55,955 bases of DNA from positions 1 to 55,955 of the forward strand of contig JAUIAP010000016.1 in the NCBI GenBank assembly GCA_030425205.1. The letters are read 5' to 3'. Of this stretch, positions 24,195 through 32,727 are shown one piece after another (positions within the stretch are counted from its first letter, which is position 1; every line of letters starts with the position of its first letter). This DNA comes from Anaerolineae bacterium. GTDB taxonomy: Bacteria > Chloroflexota > Anaerolineae > Promineifilales > Promineifilaceae. Below the pieces are notes generated by a model that ran no database searches, was not told the DNA's origin, and worked only from the letters and a program-made list of their open reading frames with translations. Both the position numbers and the translations under genes were made by a program.

Positions 24195-25532
24195 ATGCGA
24201 TTTAGATTATTTTTGTGGCTCTTTGGGACGTTTGTAGTGCGTGGTACGTGGTGCGTAACGTCCTCCAGACATGCACCACGCACCACGTATCACGCTCCTG
24301 CCACCCCAAAACTACCATTCCTACTCCTACTCTTGATGGTCAGCTTGCTACTAAGTTGCCAGAACGAGCGACCCAGCTGCGAACCACCTGAGCTATCACT
24401 TGTTGTCGAACGATTGGCGAATTGCTTGTCAGAAGACGCAGATGTGGCTGCGGCGAAAAATTTGCTTGCCCAGTGGGGCTTTGAACATGATGTCATCACA
24501 GCCAATCTGTTGCCTGCGTCGCTAACGCCTGAGTTGATCTTGACCGTCCGCGCCACGCCTCAGCCATACGATCCACACGGCAAGATCGCCGTATTGACGT
24601 GGGAGGATCACGATTGGCAGATCGCCTTTGAGTCACCCAATCCACAACCGCATGAAAGCTATGGGGGCGCCACAACTCTTGCAGGTAATTGGTGGTTTGA
24701 TTTTGACCAAGTCGCCGATATTGATGGAGATGGGGGCGATGATTTGTTGTTCCAGCAGCGTTGGTCAAATATCACAAGTCGTTCAATCTCCATTGCGAAG
24801 CTGCTGACGGTGCGCGATGGTGAGCTGCAAGTTCTGCTGGTTGAAGACGATTTTGACGACCACGCGCCGACGTATGTTGTTGATGGGGCGACAATCTATT
24901 CACAAAGCCACTTCGGGCAGGGGATTGCCATCACGCGGACACTCCGTTTAGAGGGAGAGCGGTTTGTGCTGCAATCTCAATCGGTCAATCCAAATGCCGC
25001 AACCCATTCGCTCACCTTGCCCGATGGCACACAATTTGTCGCCTTCGATCGGGAGTGCGGTTCGCTCTGTTTCCATCAATATGGTCTCTACCGCATCCGC
25101 GACGGCGAACAGTTTCACTTTGCAACACCGATCCGAATCCACACCCTGCAACAGTTGCGCGATGGCAATGTTTATATTGGCGGGGATGCACTATTACGGG
25201 TCAACGGCGATAGGCTAGAACCCGCCAACTTTGCACCGATCCCCAGAGACGAAATATGGCAAATTGTCGATATGGCGATGACCAGTGATGGCGATATTTG
25301 GGCGGCGGGGCGTTTTAAGTTGTTGCACTATGGAAAAGAGCAGTCGGAACTATATGATCTGTTGACCCATCGGGTGTGGGTTTCGGCCGATAATTCCGTC
25401 TGGGCAGCGGGATGGGACGGGCGGGCAGAGAGCGGCTGCTGTGTCTTTCATGTACAGGATGGAGAGGTGACGACCTATTTGTTGGCAGAAGTTTCGGCCG
25501 AAATCGCCGCCCAACTCGACATTGAGCAATAA
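24195..25532 (+). CDS. Putative lipoprotein with beta-propeller-like body; repeat inside the signal region
   Basis: A 445-residue reading frame. Residues 1-13 (MRFRLFLWLFGTF) look like the start of a signal peptide. Residues about 14-37 are the translation of a short-period intergenic repeat, after which KLPFLLLLLMVSLLLSC resumes a hydrophobic stretch ending in a lipobox-like LLSC (Cys about 55). The mature part has DIDGDGGDDLL (a Ca-binding, FG-GAP-like loop) and periodic segments such as GDIWAAGRF and NSVWAAGWDG, suggesting a propeller. The repeat seems to have entered in frame and split the signal peptide; whether the protein is exported is uncertain. A shorter protein starting at the ATG for MVSLLLSC would lack basic N-terminal residues. 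Confidence 0.7.
   Translation: MRFRLFLWLFGTFVVRGTWCVTSSRHAPRTTYHAPATPKLPFLLLLLMVSLLLSCQNERPSCEPPELSLVVERLANCLSEDADVAAAKNLLAQWGFEHDVITANLLPASLTPELILTVRATPQPYDPHGKIAVLTWEDHDWQIAFESPNPQPHESYGGATTLAGNWWFDFDQVADIDGDGGDDLLFQQRWSNITSRSISIAKLLTVRDGELQVLLVEDDFDDHAPTYVVDGATIYSQSHFGQGIAITRTLRLEGERFVLQSQSVNPNAATHSLTLPDGTQFVAFDRECGSLCFHQYGLYRIRDGEQFHFATPIRIHTLQQLRDGNVYIGGDALLRVNGDRLEPANFAPIPRDEIWQIVDMAMTSDGDIWAAGRFKLLHYGKEQSELYDLLTHRVWVSADNSVWAAGWDGRAESGCCVFHVQDGEVTTYLLAEVSAEIAAQLDIEQ
24234..24296. repeat. Short-period repeat (GTGCGTGGT type) inside a reading frame
   Basis: Left arm GTAGTGCGTGGTACGTGGTG, right arm with CACCACGCACCACGTATCACG; the arms are complementary with a spacer of about 10 nt. Same family as 14724-14800 and 25581-25645. 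It lies entirely within the first 35 codons of the lipoprotein gene and keeps the frame. Confidence 0.8.
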
Positions 25533-25580
25533 GGTTTCGTTTTCGGCTCTTGGGTAGGTTGTGCAATAGTTGTTGATTTT

Positions 25581-25645
25581 CGTGTTGCGTAGTGCGTGGT
25601 GCGTGGCCAGAGGTTATTTCACGCACCACGCATCACGCACCACGC
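25581..25645. repeat. Short-period repeat (GTGCGTGGT type)
   Basis: Left arm CGTGTTGCGTAGTGCGTGG and right arm CACGCACCACGCATCACGCA with further CACCACGC form an imperfect hairpin with about 13 nt between the arms. It begins about 50 bp after the lipoprotein stop and may act as its terminator. Confidence 0.8.
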
Positions 25646-25760
25646 TGGGTTGGTTCAGAACTTCTGACGATCTACTTAAGCCAAGCACAACATCACGCCT
25701 GCCGACCCGCCTTCCCCATTTCGTGTGCAGCCTGCTTAGTTGCGCTAAACTTGATCCTAT

Positions 25761-26966
25761 ATGGACGCAGATACAATCATCATTGGTGCAGGCGCGGCGG
25801 GATTGACGGCGGGGATGTGGATCGGCCGAAATCACCCTACAGAACGCACCATCATTCTTGACGGCGCAAAAAAGCTCGGCGCAAAGATACTCGTTGCGGG
25901 CGGCGGTCGCTGCAACGTAACCCACGACCACGTTGACCCCACCGCCTACGCCGGCTCCTCACGCAATGCGATCAAAAAGGTGCTGCGTCGATTTGATGTT
26001 CCCCAAACGACCCAATGGTTCCGCGAACTGGGTGTCCATCTTAAACGGGAAGACACGGGCAAACTATTTCCCACCACCGATAGCGCACGCACCGTCTTAA
26101 ATGCCCTATTGCGCGGTGTCACAGACGCGGGCGTTGAGATTCGACACCCGCTGCGCGTGACGGCTGTTGCCAAAATCGACGGCGGCTTTCGCATTTTTGG
26201 GGATTGGGGAGCCTTGACCACACAACGACTTGTGCTGGCAACGGGCGGTCGCTCGATCCCAAAATCGGGCAGTGATGGGCATGGCTACGCGCTCGCCCAA
26301 TCGCTTGGTCATTCGCTGACTCAACGCATCTTTCCCGCTCTTGTCCCACTTACGCTGCCACGCGATCACTTTCTCTGCCAACTAAGCGGCATCACACTGC
26401 CCGCCCAGCTCACCGTTGAAGCGGGCAGCGGCAAAAAGCTGCAATCGTTCACCAACTCGACCCTGCTGACCCATTTTGGACTTTCTGGCCCCGCCCCACT
26501 CGACATCAGCCGCTATCTCATCGCCGCTCAATTTGACGATGCGGACACACGTCTCACCGCCAACTGGCTGCCTGACACCACAGCAGAACAGTTTGAGCAA
26601 ACATTGCTTGATCTCGGCAAAACCCACCCGCTTACCCATCTGCGCGACCGCTTGCCGACCCGACTCGCCGAAACGCTGATCGCGCAAGAGGAAATAGAAG
26701 CCAAAGAGATGACACGCCAACAGCGCAAATCACTCGTCGAACTCGTCACACGCTATCCGCTGCCCATCACGGGCAATCGCGGCTACAACTATGCGGAAGT
26801 GACGGCGGGCGGTGTGCCATTGTCCGAACTCAACCTGAAAACGCTGGAGTCCCGCCTGTGTGCAGGACTCTATTTATGCGGCGAAATTTGCGATGTCGAT
26901 GGACAGATCGGTGGATACAACTTTCAGTGGGCATGGTCGAGTGGCTTTGTCGTTGGCAGCCGCTAA
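25761..26966 (+). CDS. FAD-dependent HI0933/BaiN-type oxidoreductase
   Basis: A 401-residue flavoprotein. The N-terminal dinucleotide fold is IIIGAGAAGLTAGMWI, followed by the family signature KKLGAKILVAGGGRCNVTHD (about residues 37-56). GLSGPAPLDISRY lies in the middle, and the C-terminus has the typical GYNYAEVTAGGVPLSEL and GLYLCGEICDVDGQIGGYN. The reaction is unknown for most members; one branch reduces steroid or bile-acid double bonds. TAAACT nine bases before ATG suggests a leaderless start. Its stop overlaps that of the convergent DUF389 gene. Confidence 0.9.
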   Translation: MDADTIIIGAGAAGLTAGMWIGRNHPTERTIILDGAKKLGAKILVAGGGRCNVTHDHVDPTAYAGSSRNAIKKVLRRFDVPQTTQWFRELGVHLKREDTGKLFPTTDSARTVLNALLRGVTDAGVEIRHPLRVTAVAKIDGGFRIFGDWGALTTQRLVLATGGRSIPKSGSDGHGYALAQSLGHSLTQRIFPALVPLTLPRDHFLCQLSGITLPAQLTVEAGSGKKLQSFTNSTLLTHFGLSGPAPLDISRYLIAAQFDDADTRLTANWLPDTTAEQFEQTLLDLGKTHPLTHLRDRLPTRLAETLIAQEEIEAKEMTRQQRKSLVELVTRYPLPITGNRGYNYAEVTAGGVPLSELNLKTLESRLCAGLYLCGEICDVDGQIGGYNFQWAWSSGFVVGSR

Positions 26967-29374
26967 CGGGGCGTGACAAATTCACGCGCGACCCAGCCGA
27001 CTTGTGTGCCAAATTGAACTTGCTGCCATGCGCGGCCGGTCGCGTCGGTGATCGTTTGTCCCAAGTCGATTAGGGTGTCATCGGCCGAAACGAACGCAAT
27101 AATATCGGCCGAAAGCGACCCATCCTCGCGCATATTCACCCCATACGGCGAATTGACAGTCAATAAGACAGGCGTTGCCGTCGGAATCGGTGTATTCGTC
27201 GGCACGACGGTTGGCGACGGCGTTGCCGTTGGAACAAGCGTCGGCGTTGGCGACGGGGTTGCGGTTGGAACAGGCGTTGGCGTTAGGGTGGGTGTACTGG
27301 TTGCCGTCGGCGTCACGATTGGCGTTGCCGTTGCATCGGGTTCAGGCGTGGGGGTCAATGTTGGCAGCGGCGAAAATTCGGCCGGCGTGTTGATTTTGAT
27401 GTGGATTAGCTGTAGCCGCACCGCATCGACGGGGAACGACTCAATCTCATCGTGCAAAAATGCCCAGCGTCCCGTGAAAAAGCGAATCGGGCGCGTCGCC
27501 GCGATAGCGGTCGGCAGTTGCTCGCTAACAGCCGCTTGCAGCAAATTATCGGTGTTGACTCGCGGCGTGGTTGACGACTCGACCCTGACGGTGAGCGTCA
27601 CAACGTTGAACAGCATTGACTCTTGGATGACCGTCGTATCGCTGATAACGGGCGCACTGCGAAATTGGCCGGGAATGATCGAACTGTTGCGATCAAAGTT
27701 GACGACTTCGGCCGCTGGGTCTTGCAACACCGCTTTGACTTGCGCGCGCACGACCTCTTCGATAACTGCACGACGCGCCGCCTCATCAGCCAGTCGGAAT
27801 GAGAACAGAAATAGCGAACTGGAAACGAGCAGTGCGAGGCCAATCACAATGATATATGAGTTACGCGCGCGCACGCGGTCTAGTTTGGCGGTCTCTTTCG
27901 GCCGAAAACGATAGACCCCGAACAAGATGGCCGCCACCAGCACGATTGCCGCCAAGTTGGTCACGAACAGAAAGATAGCGCGTAATCCCAAGTCTACCTG
28001 ACCGGCCGAGATGGCAATCCCACCACTGACCAGCGGCGGAACGAGTGCCGCCGCGATGGCAACCCCACCAATCGCATCTTCCGCTTCATCATCACAAATC
28101 GCATAAACGCCCGCCAGTCCCGAAAAAAGTGCGACAACGAAATCGGCTAAGCCCGGCGCTGTGCGGGCCAAAATTTCACTCGTCAAGTTGTCGCCCGCGA
28201 GCAACGCGCCAACGATGTAGCCCACGATCACGGCGAGCAGACAGCCAAACAGCGTCGTCCCCAGCGCAACTAAAAACCAGCGCAGACGACCCAAGGAGGC
28301 CGCCAACCCCATCGACACAATGGGCTGCATCAGCGGCGCGATCAACATCGCGCCAATCACAACAGCAACGCTATTTTGCATCAACCCAAAGCCTGCAATG
28401 ATGGCGGCAAGCGTGATTAGCACCCAAAAATCGAGTCGCGGTCGGCCATTGAGCCGAATTCGTGCGCGAATACTTTGCCGTTTTTCGTAGGCCAATGGGC
28501 GCAAACGATAGCCAAGATGATAGTCAAAGAGATGAACAAGTCGCTCGCCAATCTGCGACCAAAGCTGTGGCCGGTAGAGCGTTCCGACGGGTACAGTCAT
28601 TAACTCTGGTAGCTGCTCGCGTAGGGAACGAATGACCGGCTGTTCACCAATCCCCTTGATCGACTGCGTACTGTCACCCATGATAATGAGATCGTAGGGG
28701 GATTCAGTCGCCGCCAGATCGTTGTGAAACTCTGCCAGCGTTTGCACCCTGAGTTGGGCATATTGATCGACATCAAGGCTATAGAGCTGTCGCTGAAAGA
28801 ACGCCGTCTGTTTTGCCCGCTCTTTCTCATCGGTCAGGACAAAGAGGACGGTAATGGCAACCCCGTGCATCTGTGGATTCTCAGCGTCGGGGCGCAGCGC
28901 GGAGAAGAGGCGCAGCAAGTGGGCCGTCCGCGCACCGCCCGAAGAGAGGACGAGCAAATGGTTGATTGGTTGGCGTTCTTTTTGATTATCCGTAACGGTG
29001 TCGGCAGTCGCTTCAAGACGAATGACGGGAATATCCAAATGATCGGTTGAATACCAGACGAGATCATCAATGATGATGAGGTCTGCCCCCGTGTAGTTGA
29101 CGAGCGGGGCGAGGTCTTCCACAGCGGGGCGAGCGTTGACAACTATCGGCCGAATTTTCACCCCTTCACAGGCAACCTGTTGGTGAACCTGCCGATAATA
29201 AGCATCATAATCTTTGCTCTGTGACGGTCGATTCACCTCTAGAAAGCAAAGCTCACCGCGATTCCCACTCGCCAGTTGGCAGCCAAGTTGCCAACCGATC
29301 AGTGAGTCGGTCAACATTAAAACGCGCCAGTAATCGTTGGGGAGCGGTCGCTCAGGATAGAAAATCTGCATCAT
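26963..29374 (-). CDS. DUF389 membrane protein with N-terminal USP-like domain and C-terminal Thr-Pro linker plus SH3-like domain
   Basis: An 803-residue protein. AAAGGAAA precedes the ATG at 29374; a further upstream ATG is rejected. Residues about 1-290 resemble two stress-protein-like alpha/beta halves (MLTDSLIGWQLG, LIIMGDSTQ). Then comes the DUF389 core of about seven helices, with ITLAAIIAGFGLMQNSVAVV, IGAMLIAPLMQPIVSMG and AIAAALVPPLVSGGIAI. After about 130 residues of extracytoplasmic sequence there is a repetitive (T/V)PT-A-TP linker of about 80 residues and a C-terminal bacterial SH3-like domain (VNSPYGVNMREDGS...WQQVQFGTQVGWVAREFV). The SH3 domain would sit outside the membrane near the wall. 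Function unknown; the fusion joins a cytoplasmic sensor-like domain to an exported binding domain. Confidence 0.85.
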   Translation of the reverse strand: MMQIFYPERPLPNDYWRVLMLTDSLIGWQLGCQLASGNRGELCFLEVNRPSQSKDYDAYYRQVHQQVACEGVKIRPIVVNARPAVEDLAPLVNYTGADLIIIDDLVWYSTDHLDIPVIRLEATADTVTDNQKERQPINHLLVLSSGGARTAHLLRLFSALRPDAENPQMHGVAITVLFVLTDEKERAKQTAFFQRQLYSLDVDQYAQLRVQTLAEFHNDLAATESPYDLIIMGDSTQSIKGIGEQPVIRSLREQLPELMTVPVGTLYRPQLWSQIGERLVHLFDYHLGYRLRPLAYEKRQSIRARIRLNGRPRLDFWVLITLAAIIAGFGLMQNSVAVVIGAMLIAPLMQPIVSMGLAASLGRLRWFLVALGTTLFGCLLAVIVGYIVGALLAGDNLTSEILARTAPGLADFVVALFSGLAGVYAICDDEAEDAIGGVAIAAALVPPLVSGGIAISAGQVDLGLRAIFLFVTNLAAIVLVAAILFGVYRFRPKETAKLDRVRARNSYIIVIGLALLVSSSLFLFSFRLADEAARRAVIEEVVRAQVKAVLQDPAAEVVNFDRNSSIIPGQFRSAPVISDTTVIQESMLFNVVTLTVRVESSTTPRVNTDNLLQAAVSEQLPTAIAATRPIRFFTGRWAFLHDEIESFPVDAVRLQLIHIKINTPAEFSPLPTLTPTPEPDATATPIVTPTATSTPTLTPTPVPTATPSPTPTLVPTATPSPTVVPTNTPIPTATPVLLTVNSPYGVNMREDGSLSADIIAFVSADDTLIDLGQTITDATGRAWQQVQFGTQVGWVAREFVTPR

Positions 29375-29545
29375 AGTTGCGTTTCCTTTCAGCTTCGGAT
29401 TGCCCAATAACAATCAATTTAATGACCCGTATTCAAGCTATTTCTTCTTACAAATTCCTTGTGGCAACGGCAATTTTCGTGATCGCGTACATCATACTCT
29501 ATGCCGGGCAAAACAACGAATATGAGATTTCAAACGGCGATTTGC

Positions 29546-29551
29546 TATGAT
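29546..29551 (+). promoter_or_regulatory. -10-like TATGAT, leaderless start of gene 29558
   Basis: TATGAT with 6 nt to the ATG and no ribosome site. Confidence 0.45.
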
Positions 29552-29557
29552 TCCAAG

Positions 29558-30736
29558 ATGAATAAACGACTTTCCCAGCAACTACTGCAAAACAGAACCC
29601 GTCAACAATACACACCCGAATATCTCGCAAGTTGGCGTGATAAATGCGATCCCCTCGCGGATACGGCTGTGGCTGCGTTGTTCAACGATATGCGTGGTGT
29701 TGTGCCAGATGGATTTGACAATCTGCTCGACGCGGTTATGGCAAATGAGCATCCAGCATGTCAGGCGTTTATGCAAACCGTGCTGCACGTGCCTGAATGG
29801 GTTGAGTTTGCCGACTTTACCGCTGGTCAAGCGTTGTTTCGGCGCAATGGTGTTGTGACCTTCTTAATCGGTGTGAGTGTGCTGGTCTCGTCGTATGGTG
29901 GCTACAAGGACAACAAAGTGCTGGCCTTGTCGGGGCGACTGAGCGAGGGGGATAGCTTTCGCCGAGCGGTTGAGACGGCCAAATTCACGCTGGACGTAAC
30001 AGACACAGATGCGTTGCGCCCAAACGCGAAAGGGTGGCAAGCTGTTTTACAGGTGCGATTGCTACACGCCCGTGTGCGCCAACTGGTGAAGGCGCACGGC
30101 TTTCCCGTTGATAAGTATGATGAGCCGATCAATCAAGAAGCGATGTGCGGGGCAAACATGCTCTTTTCGCATGGTGTGATTCGTGCGCTTGAGCTGCTTG
30201 GTGTGCAGGTGACGCAAGCGGAAAAGGAGAGTTATCACGCGCTTTGGCGTTATGCGGGCTGGCTGATGGGGGTCGATCTCGCCCTGCTGCCAGAGCGTCA
30301 TGCAGAAGAGGCGGAACTTTTTGAACTGCATCAATACGACTACCAGCCCGACGCAGATACCAACAAGTTGTACGAGGGGACGGTGCGCGGCATCGTCAAT
30401 GGGGCGCAAACGCTACCCCTTTGGATGACGCTCTTAGGTGGCGGAATGCTGCGCTCACGCGCATTTGTCGATAACTTTATCGGGCTGACGGTCAATGATA
30501 AGTTGCAAAGCTATCTAGAACTGCGCCCGACTGTCGGATGGCGCGTCATGTTTGCAGGGTTGAGGGGTGTCTTGTCTGGGTTGTCAAAAACGCAGCTCGC
30601 GCTGCCGCCCGTGCGTTGGGGCATGTTGCAGTTGCAAGGCACGCTGATGGAGCGGATGGTAGCCACATTGGAAGGGGAAGATGTGGTGCAATTTAATCGT
30701 GTCGGGCTGGTGGATAAGCTGAACGGGCAGTCGTGA
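29558..30736 (+). CDS. MpaB/latex-clearing-protein-like oxygenase (DUF2236)
   Basis: A 392-residue protein resembling the MpaB family of haem b-dependent oxygenases. Supporting segments are the N-terminal helical region with DPLADTAVAALFNDM, the conserved LLHARVRQLV followed by INQEAMCGANMLFSHGVIRALELLG, and YHALWRYAGWLMGVDLALLP. A His in LLHARVR is a plausible haem ligand as in the rubber oxygenase Lcp. No signal peptide is present, so it is probably cytoplasmic. ATG 29558 is chosen because TATGAT lies six bases before it; the frame is open further upstream but without any support. Substrate unknown. Confidence 0.75.
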   Translation: MNKRLSQQLLQNRTRQQYTPEYLASWRDKCDPLADTAVAALFNDMRGVVPDGFDNLLDAVMANEHPACQAFMQTVLHVPEWVEFADFTAGQALFRRNGVVTFLIGVSVLVSSYGGYKDNKVLALSGRLSEGDSFRRAVETAKFTLDVTDTDALRPNAKGWQAVLQVRLLHARVRQLVKAHGFPVDKYDEPINQEAMCGANMLFSHGVIRALELLGVQVTQAEKESYHALWRYAGWLMGVDLALLPERHAEEAELFELHQYDYQPDADTNKLYEGTVRGIVNGAQTLPLWMTLLGGGMLRSRAFVDNFIGLTVNDKLQSYLELRPTVGWRVMFAGLRGVLSGLSKTQLALPPVRWGMLQLQGTLMERMVATLEGEDVVQFNRVGLVDKLNGQS

Positions 30737-30807
30737 TTGAGAACACCTAGCCAGATGGGTAGGTAGGGTATAGAAATTCGGCCGATTTCCCCCACCCCGA
30801 AACCCCC

Positions 30808-30897
30808 TATAATTTCCCACAACACACGATAGAGGAACCGCAACCTCAAGAACGCGAGCGGAACGGGGCTTGAACCGTTTGCGGCTCGCGTTTTTAT
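30808..30897 (+). ncRNA. Promoter-to-terminator unit upstream of the HtrA-like gene: possible small RNA or attenuator
   Basis: TATAAT at 30808-30813 is followed after about 38 nt by a hairpin whose outer stem is AACGCGAGC (30851-30859) / GCTCGCGTT (30884-30892) with inner pairing AACGG/CCGTT, then a T-rich tract to 30900. A transcript of about 75 nt would begin and end here without coding a protein. The hairpin may also simply terminate the MpaB-like gene, whose stop is 115 bp upstream. The separate -10 is what makes a distinct RNA plausible. Confidence 0.45.
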
Positions 30898-30935
30898 TTT
30901 AGATTACGCTTTCCACCTCATCATTGGAGAAAAAC

Positions 30936-31817
30936 ATGAATTTACAAGATATTTCAAACGGATTTAGTGAAGTTGTCAAGGCGATCAGCCCGCACGTCGT
31001 GCGTATTGAAGCGCGGCGACGACTGCCAGCGAGTGGGGTTGTTTTAGGGGACGGCTTGATCGCGACGGCGCACCATGTCATTCGCAAAGAGAAAGAGATC
31101 ACGATTGGCTTGGAAGGCGGGGAGACGGTAACCGCTGATCTCGTCGGCCGCGATCCCACGACAGATCTCGCGATTCTAAAAACAGAGGCGACATTGGCTA
31201 AGTTCCCAACGGCCGCAGAGGTCGGCGATGTCGGGAATCTCGTGCTGGCCGTCGGCCGACCGGGACACAATGTGCGTGCGTCATTTGGCATAATCGGCGC
31301 ACTCGCGGGTCAATGGCAGACGGGCATGGGGGGAACAATCGACAACTACATCGAAAACGATCTCGTCATGTATCCGGGCTTTTCAGGTGGCGCACTCGTC
31401 AACGCAGCGGGCGAAATGGTTGGCATCAACACATCTGCGCTCGTGCGTGGTGCAAGCATCACCATTCCAGCCAGCACAGTTGCGCGTGTGGCTGAGATGA
31501 TCGTGCAACATGGCGGCGTGCGGCGCGGCTATCTCGGTATCAGCACCCAGACGGCGAAGCTGCCGAGCGGATTGCATGCACAACTCGGACAAGAGACAGG
31601 TCTGCTGATCGTTTCCGTTGAGAACGGCAGTCCGGCCGACGATGCTGGGCTTGTCTTGGGCGATACGATCATCGCCTTTGCCAACAACCCGATTCGCAAC
31701 CACGACGACCTACTCGCCAATCTGACAGGTGACCGCATTGGCAACAAGTCGGCCGTTTCGATTGTGCGTGGTGGGGCAGTGCAATCGGCCGATGTGATTT
31801 TAGGCGAAAGAAAGTAA
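30936..31817 (+). CDS. HtrA/DegP-like trypsin-fold serine protease with one PDZ domain
   Basis: A 293-residue protein. The catalytic triad is His in ATAHHVIRK (about 46-47), Asp in DPTTDLAIL (77) and Ser in GFSGGALV (150), which replaces the usual GNSGGPL. A PDZ domain covers about residues 190-290 (RRGYLGISTQ, LIVSVENGSPADDAGLVLGDTIIAF, HDDLLANL). No signal peptide or membrane helix is present, so unlike most HtrA proteins it is probably cytoplasmic. GGAG precedes the chosen ATG; an in-frame TTG at 30924 is rejected. A leader with a terminator-like hairpin precedes it. Confidence 0.9.
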   Translation: MNLQDISNGFSEVVKAISPHVVRIEARRRLPASGVVLGDGLIATAHHVIRKEKEITIGLEGGETVTADLVGRDPTTDLAILKTEATLAKFPTAAEVGDVGNLVLAVGRPGHNVRASFGIIGALAGQWQTGMGGTIDNYIENDLVMYPGFSGGALVNAAGEMVGINTSALVRGASITIPASTVARVAEMIVQHGGVRRGYLGISTQTAKLPSGLHAQLGQETGLLIVSVENGSPADDAGLVLGDTIIAFANNPIRNHDDLLANLTGDRIGNKSAVSIVRGGAVQSADVILGERK

Positions 31818-31832
31818 CCATCTTTTAAGTTG

Positions 31833-31869
31833 TCGAGCCGTGTGGTGGCTACAGCCTCACACGGCTCGA
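31833..31869 (+). terminator. Hairpin terminator after the HtrA-like gene
   Basis: A perfect 12-bp stem TCGAGCCGTGTG / CACACGGCTCGA around a loop that can itself pair (GGCT/AGCC). It lies 15 bp after the stop. The following TTGGTTCGTT is only moderately T-rich. Confidence 0.7.
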
Positions 31870-32126
31870 TTGGTTCGTTGCGGGCTTCTTCCGCTCATCA
31901 GAAGCTCGCTCGCAAGCGTGTGGAGCGACGAGAATTTTATTCACGTCGCCCTTACACGACGTTTTCCACACGAGCGCACCTCATCCCCCTCTCCCCACAT
32001 CTCAAATGATCAAATTTATCAAATTCATGTAAAGCATGCTTGACAAATTGACGCGCATCGTTTACACTCCCGCATGTAAGGTTCGCTTGACAAAATAGCA
32101 ACTAAGGTTTACACAGGAGCATTACG
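31870..32126 (+). promoter_or_regulatory. Duplicated consensus promoter upstream of the XRE/ABC operon
   Basis: Two tandem copies of a 47-bp unit carry near-consensus sigma-70 promoters. TTGACA (32040-32045), 17 bp, TACACT (32063-32068); then TTGACA (32087-32092), 17 bp, TACACA (32110-32115). Each copy also has CATGTAA before its -35, and TTTACA/TGTAAG make inverted half-sites around 32061-32080, which could be an operator. The second -10 overlaps the AGGAG ribosome site of the gene at 32127, so the two promoters would give messages with and without that site. The first 150 bp of the gap hold nothing clear. Confidence 0.75.
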
Positions 32127-32516
32127 ATGAATACATGGAAACGTCAGTTTATGGTACAGTTTTGGATAGGAATGGGACTCTATTCAATCACGATTATCGC
32201 TTATGGAATTCTGTTTGGCTCTGGTATTCAAATGCCAGTAGTCATGCAATACCTGATTGCCCTTCTCCCAGCAGGGGCTATCCTTATCGTGCTGCGAGCC
32301 ACCGTGATTAATGTGAAAAATCTCGACGAGCTTGAGCAACGCATTCAACTTGAAGCAGTTTTGATAACGGCACTGCTGACCGGGGCGATCACTTTTGGGT
32401 ATGGATTGCTCGAATTTGCAGATTTAGCTCCCTACATTCCATTTTGGCTCATCCTCCCCATGATGTTTGCGATTTGGGGCGCGGCAAACGGGCTTGTGCG
32501 CCGCCGCTTTGTGTAG
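32127..32516 (+). CDS. Small four-helix membrane protein (DUF2178-like)
   Basis: A 129-residue membrane protein with four hydrophobic segments, arranged as two pairs around a polar loop (NVKNLDELEQRIQLEA). This design, directly followed by a tiny XRE regulator, is common in bacterial membrane-protein/Cro-type regulator pairs. AGGAG precedes the ATG. It is the first gene of a unit continuing into the regulator (9 bp away) and probably an ABC exporter. It might sense membrane state and modulate the regulator; that is inference. Confidence 0.75.
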   Translation: MNTWKRQFMVQFWIGMGLYSITIIAYGILFGSGIQMPVVMQYLIALLPAGAILIVLRATVINVKNLDELEQRIQLEAVLITALLTGAITFGYGLLEFADLAPYIPFWLILPMMFAIWGAANGLVRRRFV

Positions 32517-32525
32517 GAGGGCATC

Positions 32526-32723
32526 ATGGAAAATCGCATCAAAGTTTTACGCGCAGAACGAGATTGGTCACAGCAGGTGGTCGCTGATAAGCTAAACGTA
32601 TCACGCCAAACGATCAACGCGATCGAACGCGGCAAGTACGACCCGAGTTTGCCGTTGGCGTTTGACCTTGCACAGTTATTTAATTGCACAATCGAAGAAA
32701 TTTTCTTCCCAAACGGAAAGTAA
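32526..32723 (+). CDS. XRE/Cro-family DNA-binding regulator
   Basis: A 65-residue protein that is little more than a helix-turn-helix domain (IKVLRAERDWSQQVVADKL, NVSRQTINAIERGKYDPS) with the tail LFNCTIEEIFFPNGK typical of small Bacillus-type regulators. A strong GGAGGG site lies before the ATG. It sits between a small membrane protein and an ABC exporter and most likely controls the duplicated promoter at 32040-32115. Confidence 0.93.
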   Translation: MENRIKVLRAERDWSQQVVADKLNVSRQTINAIERGKYDPSLPLAFDLAQLFNCTIEEIFFPNGK

Positions 32724-32727
32724 AGAT

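Noticed and set aside
20268..26966. Overlapping stop codons of convergent genes (20268-20271, 26963-26966) as a special signal
   Set aside because: They look like ordinary compaction; the overlaps are 4 bp and no hairpin or common motif accompanies them.
27048..27914. Long plus-strand reading frame rich in Val/Gly
   Set aside because: It is the shadow of the Thr-Pro linker and adjoining domain of the DUF389 protein on the minus strand; it has no ribosome site and no family features.
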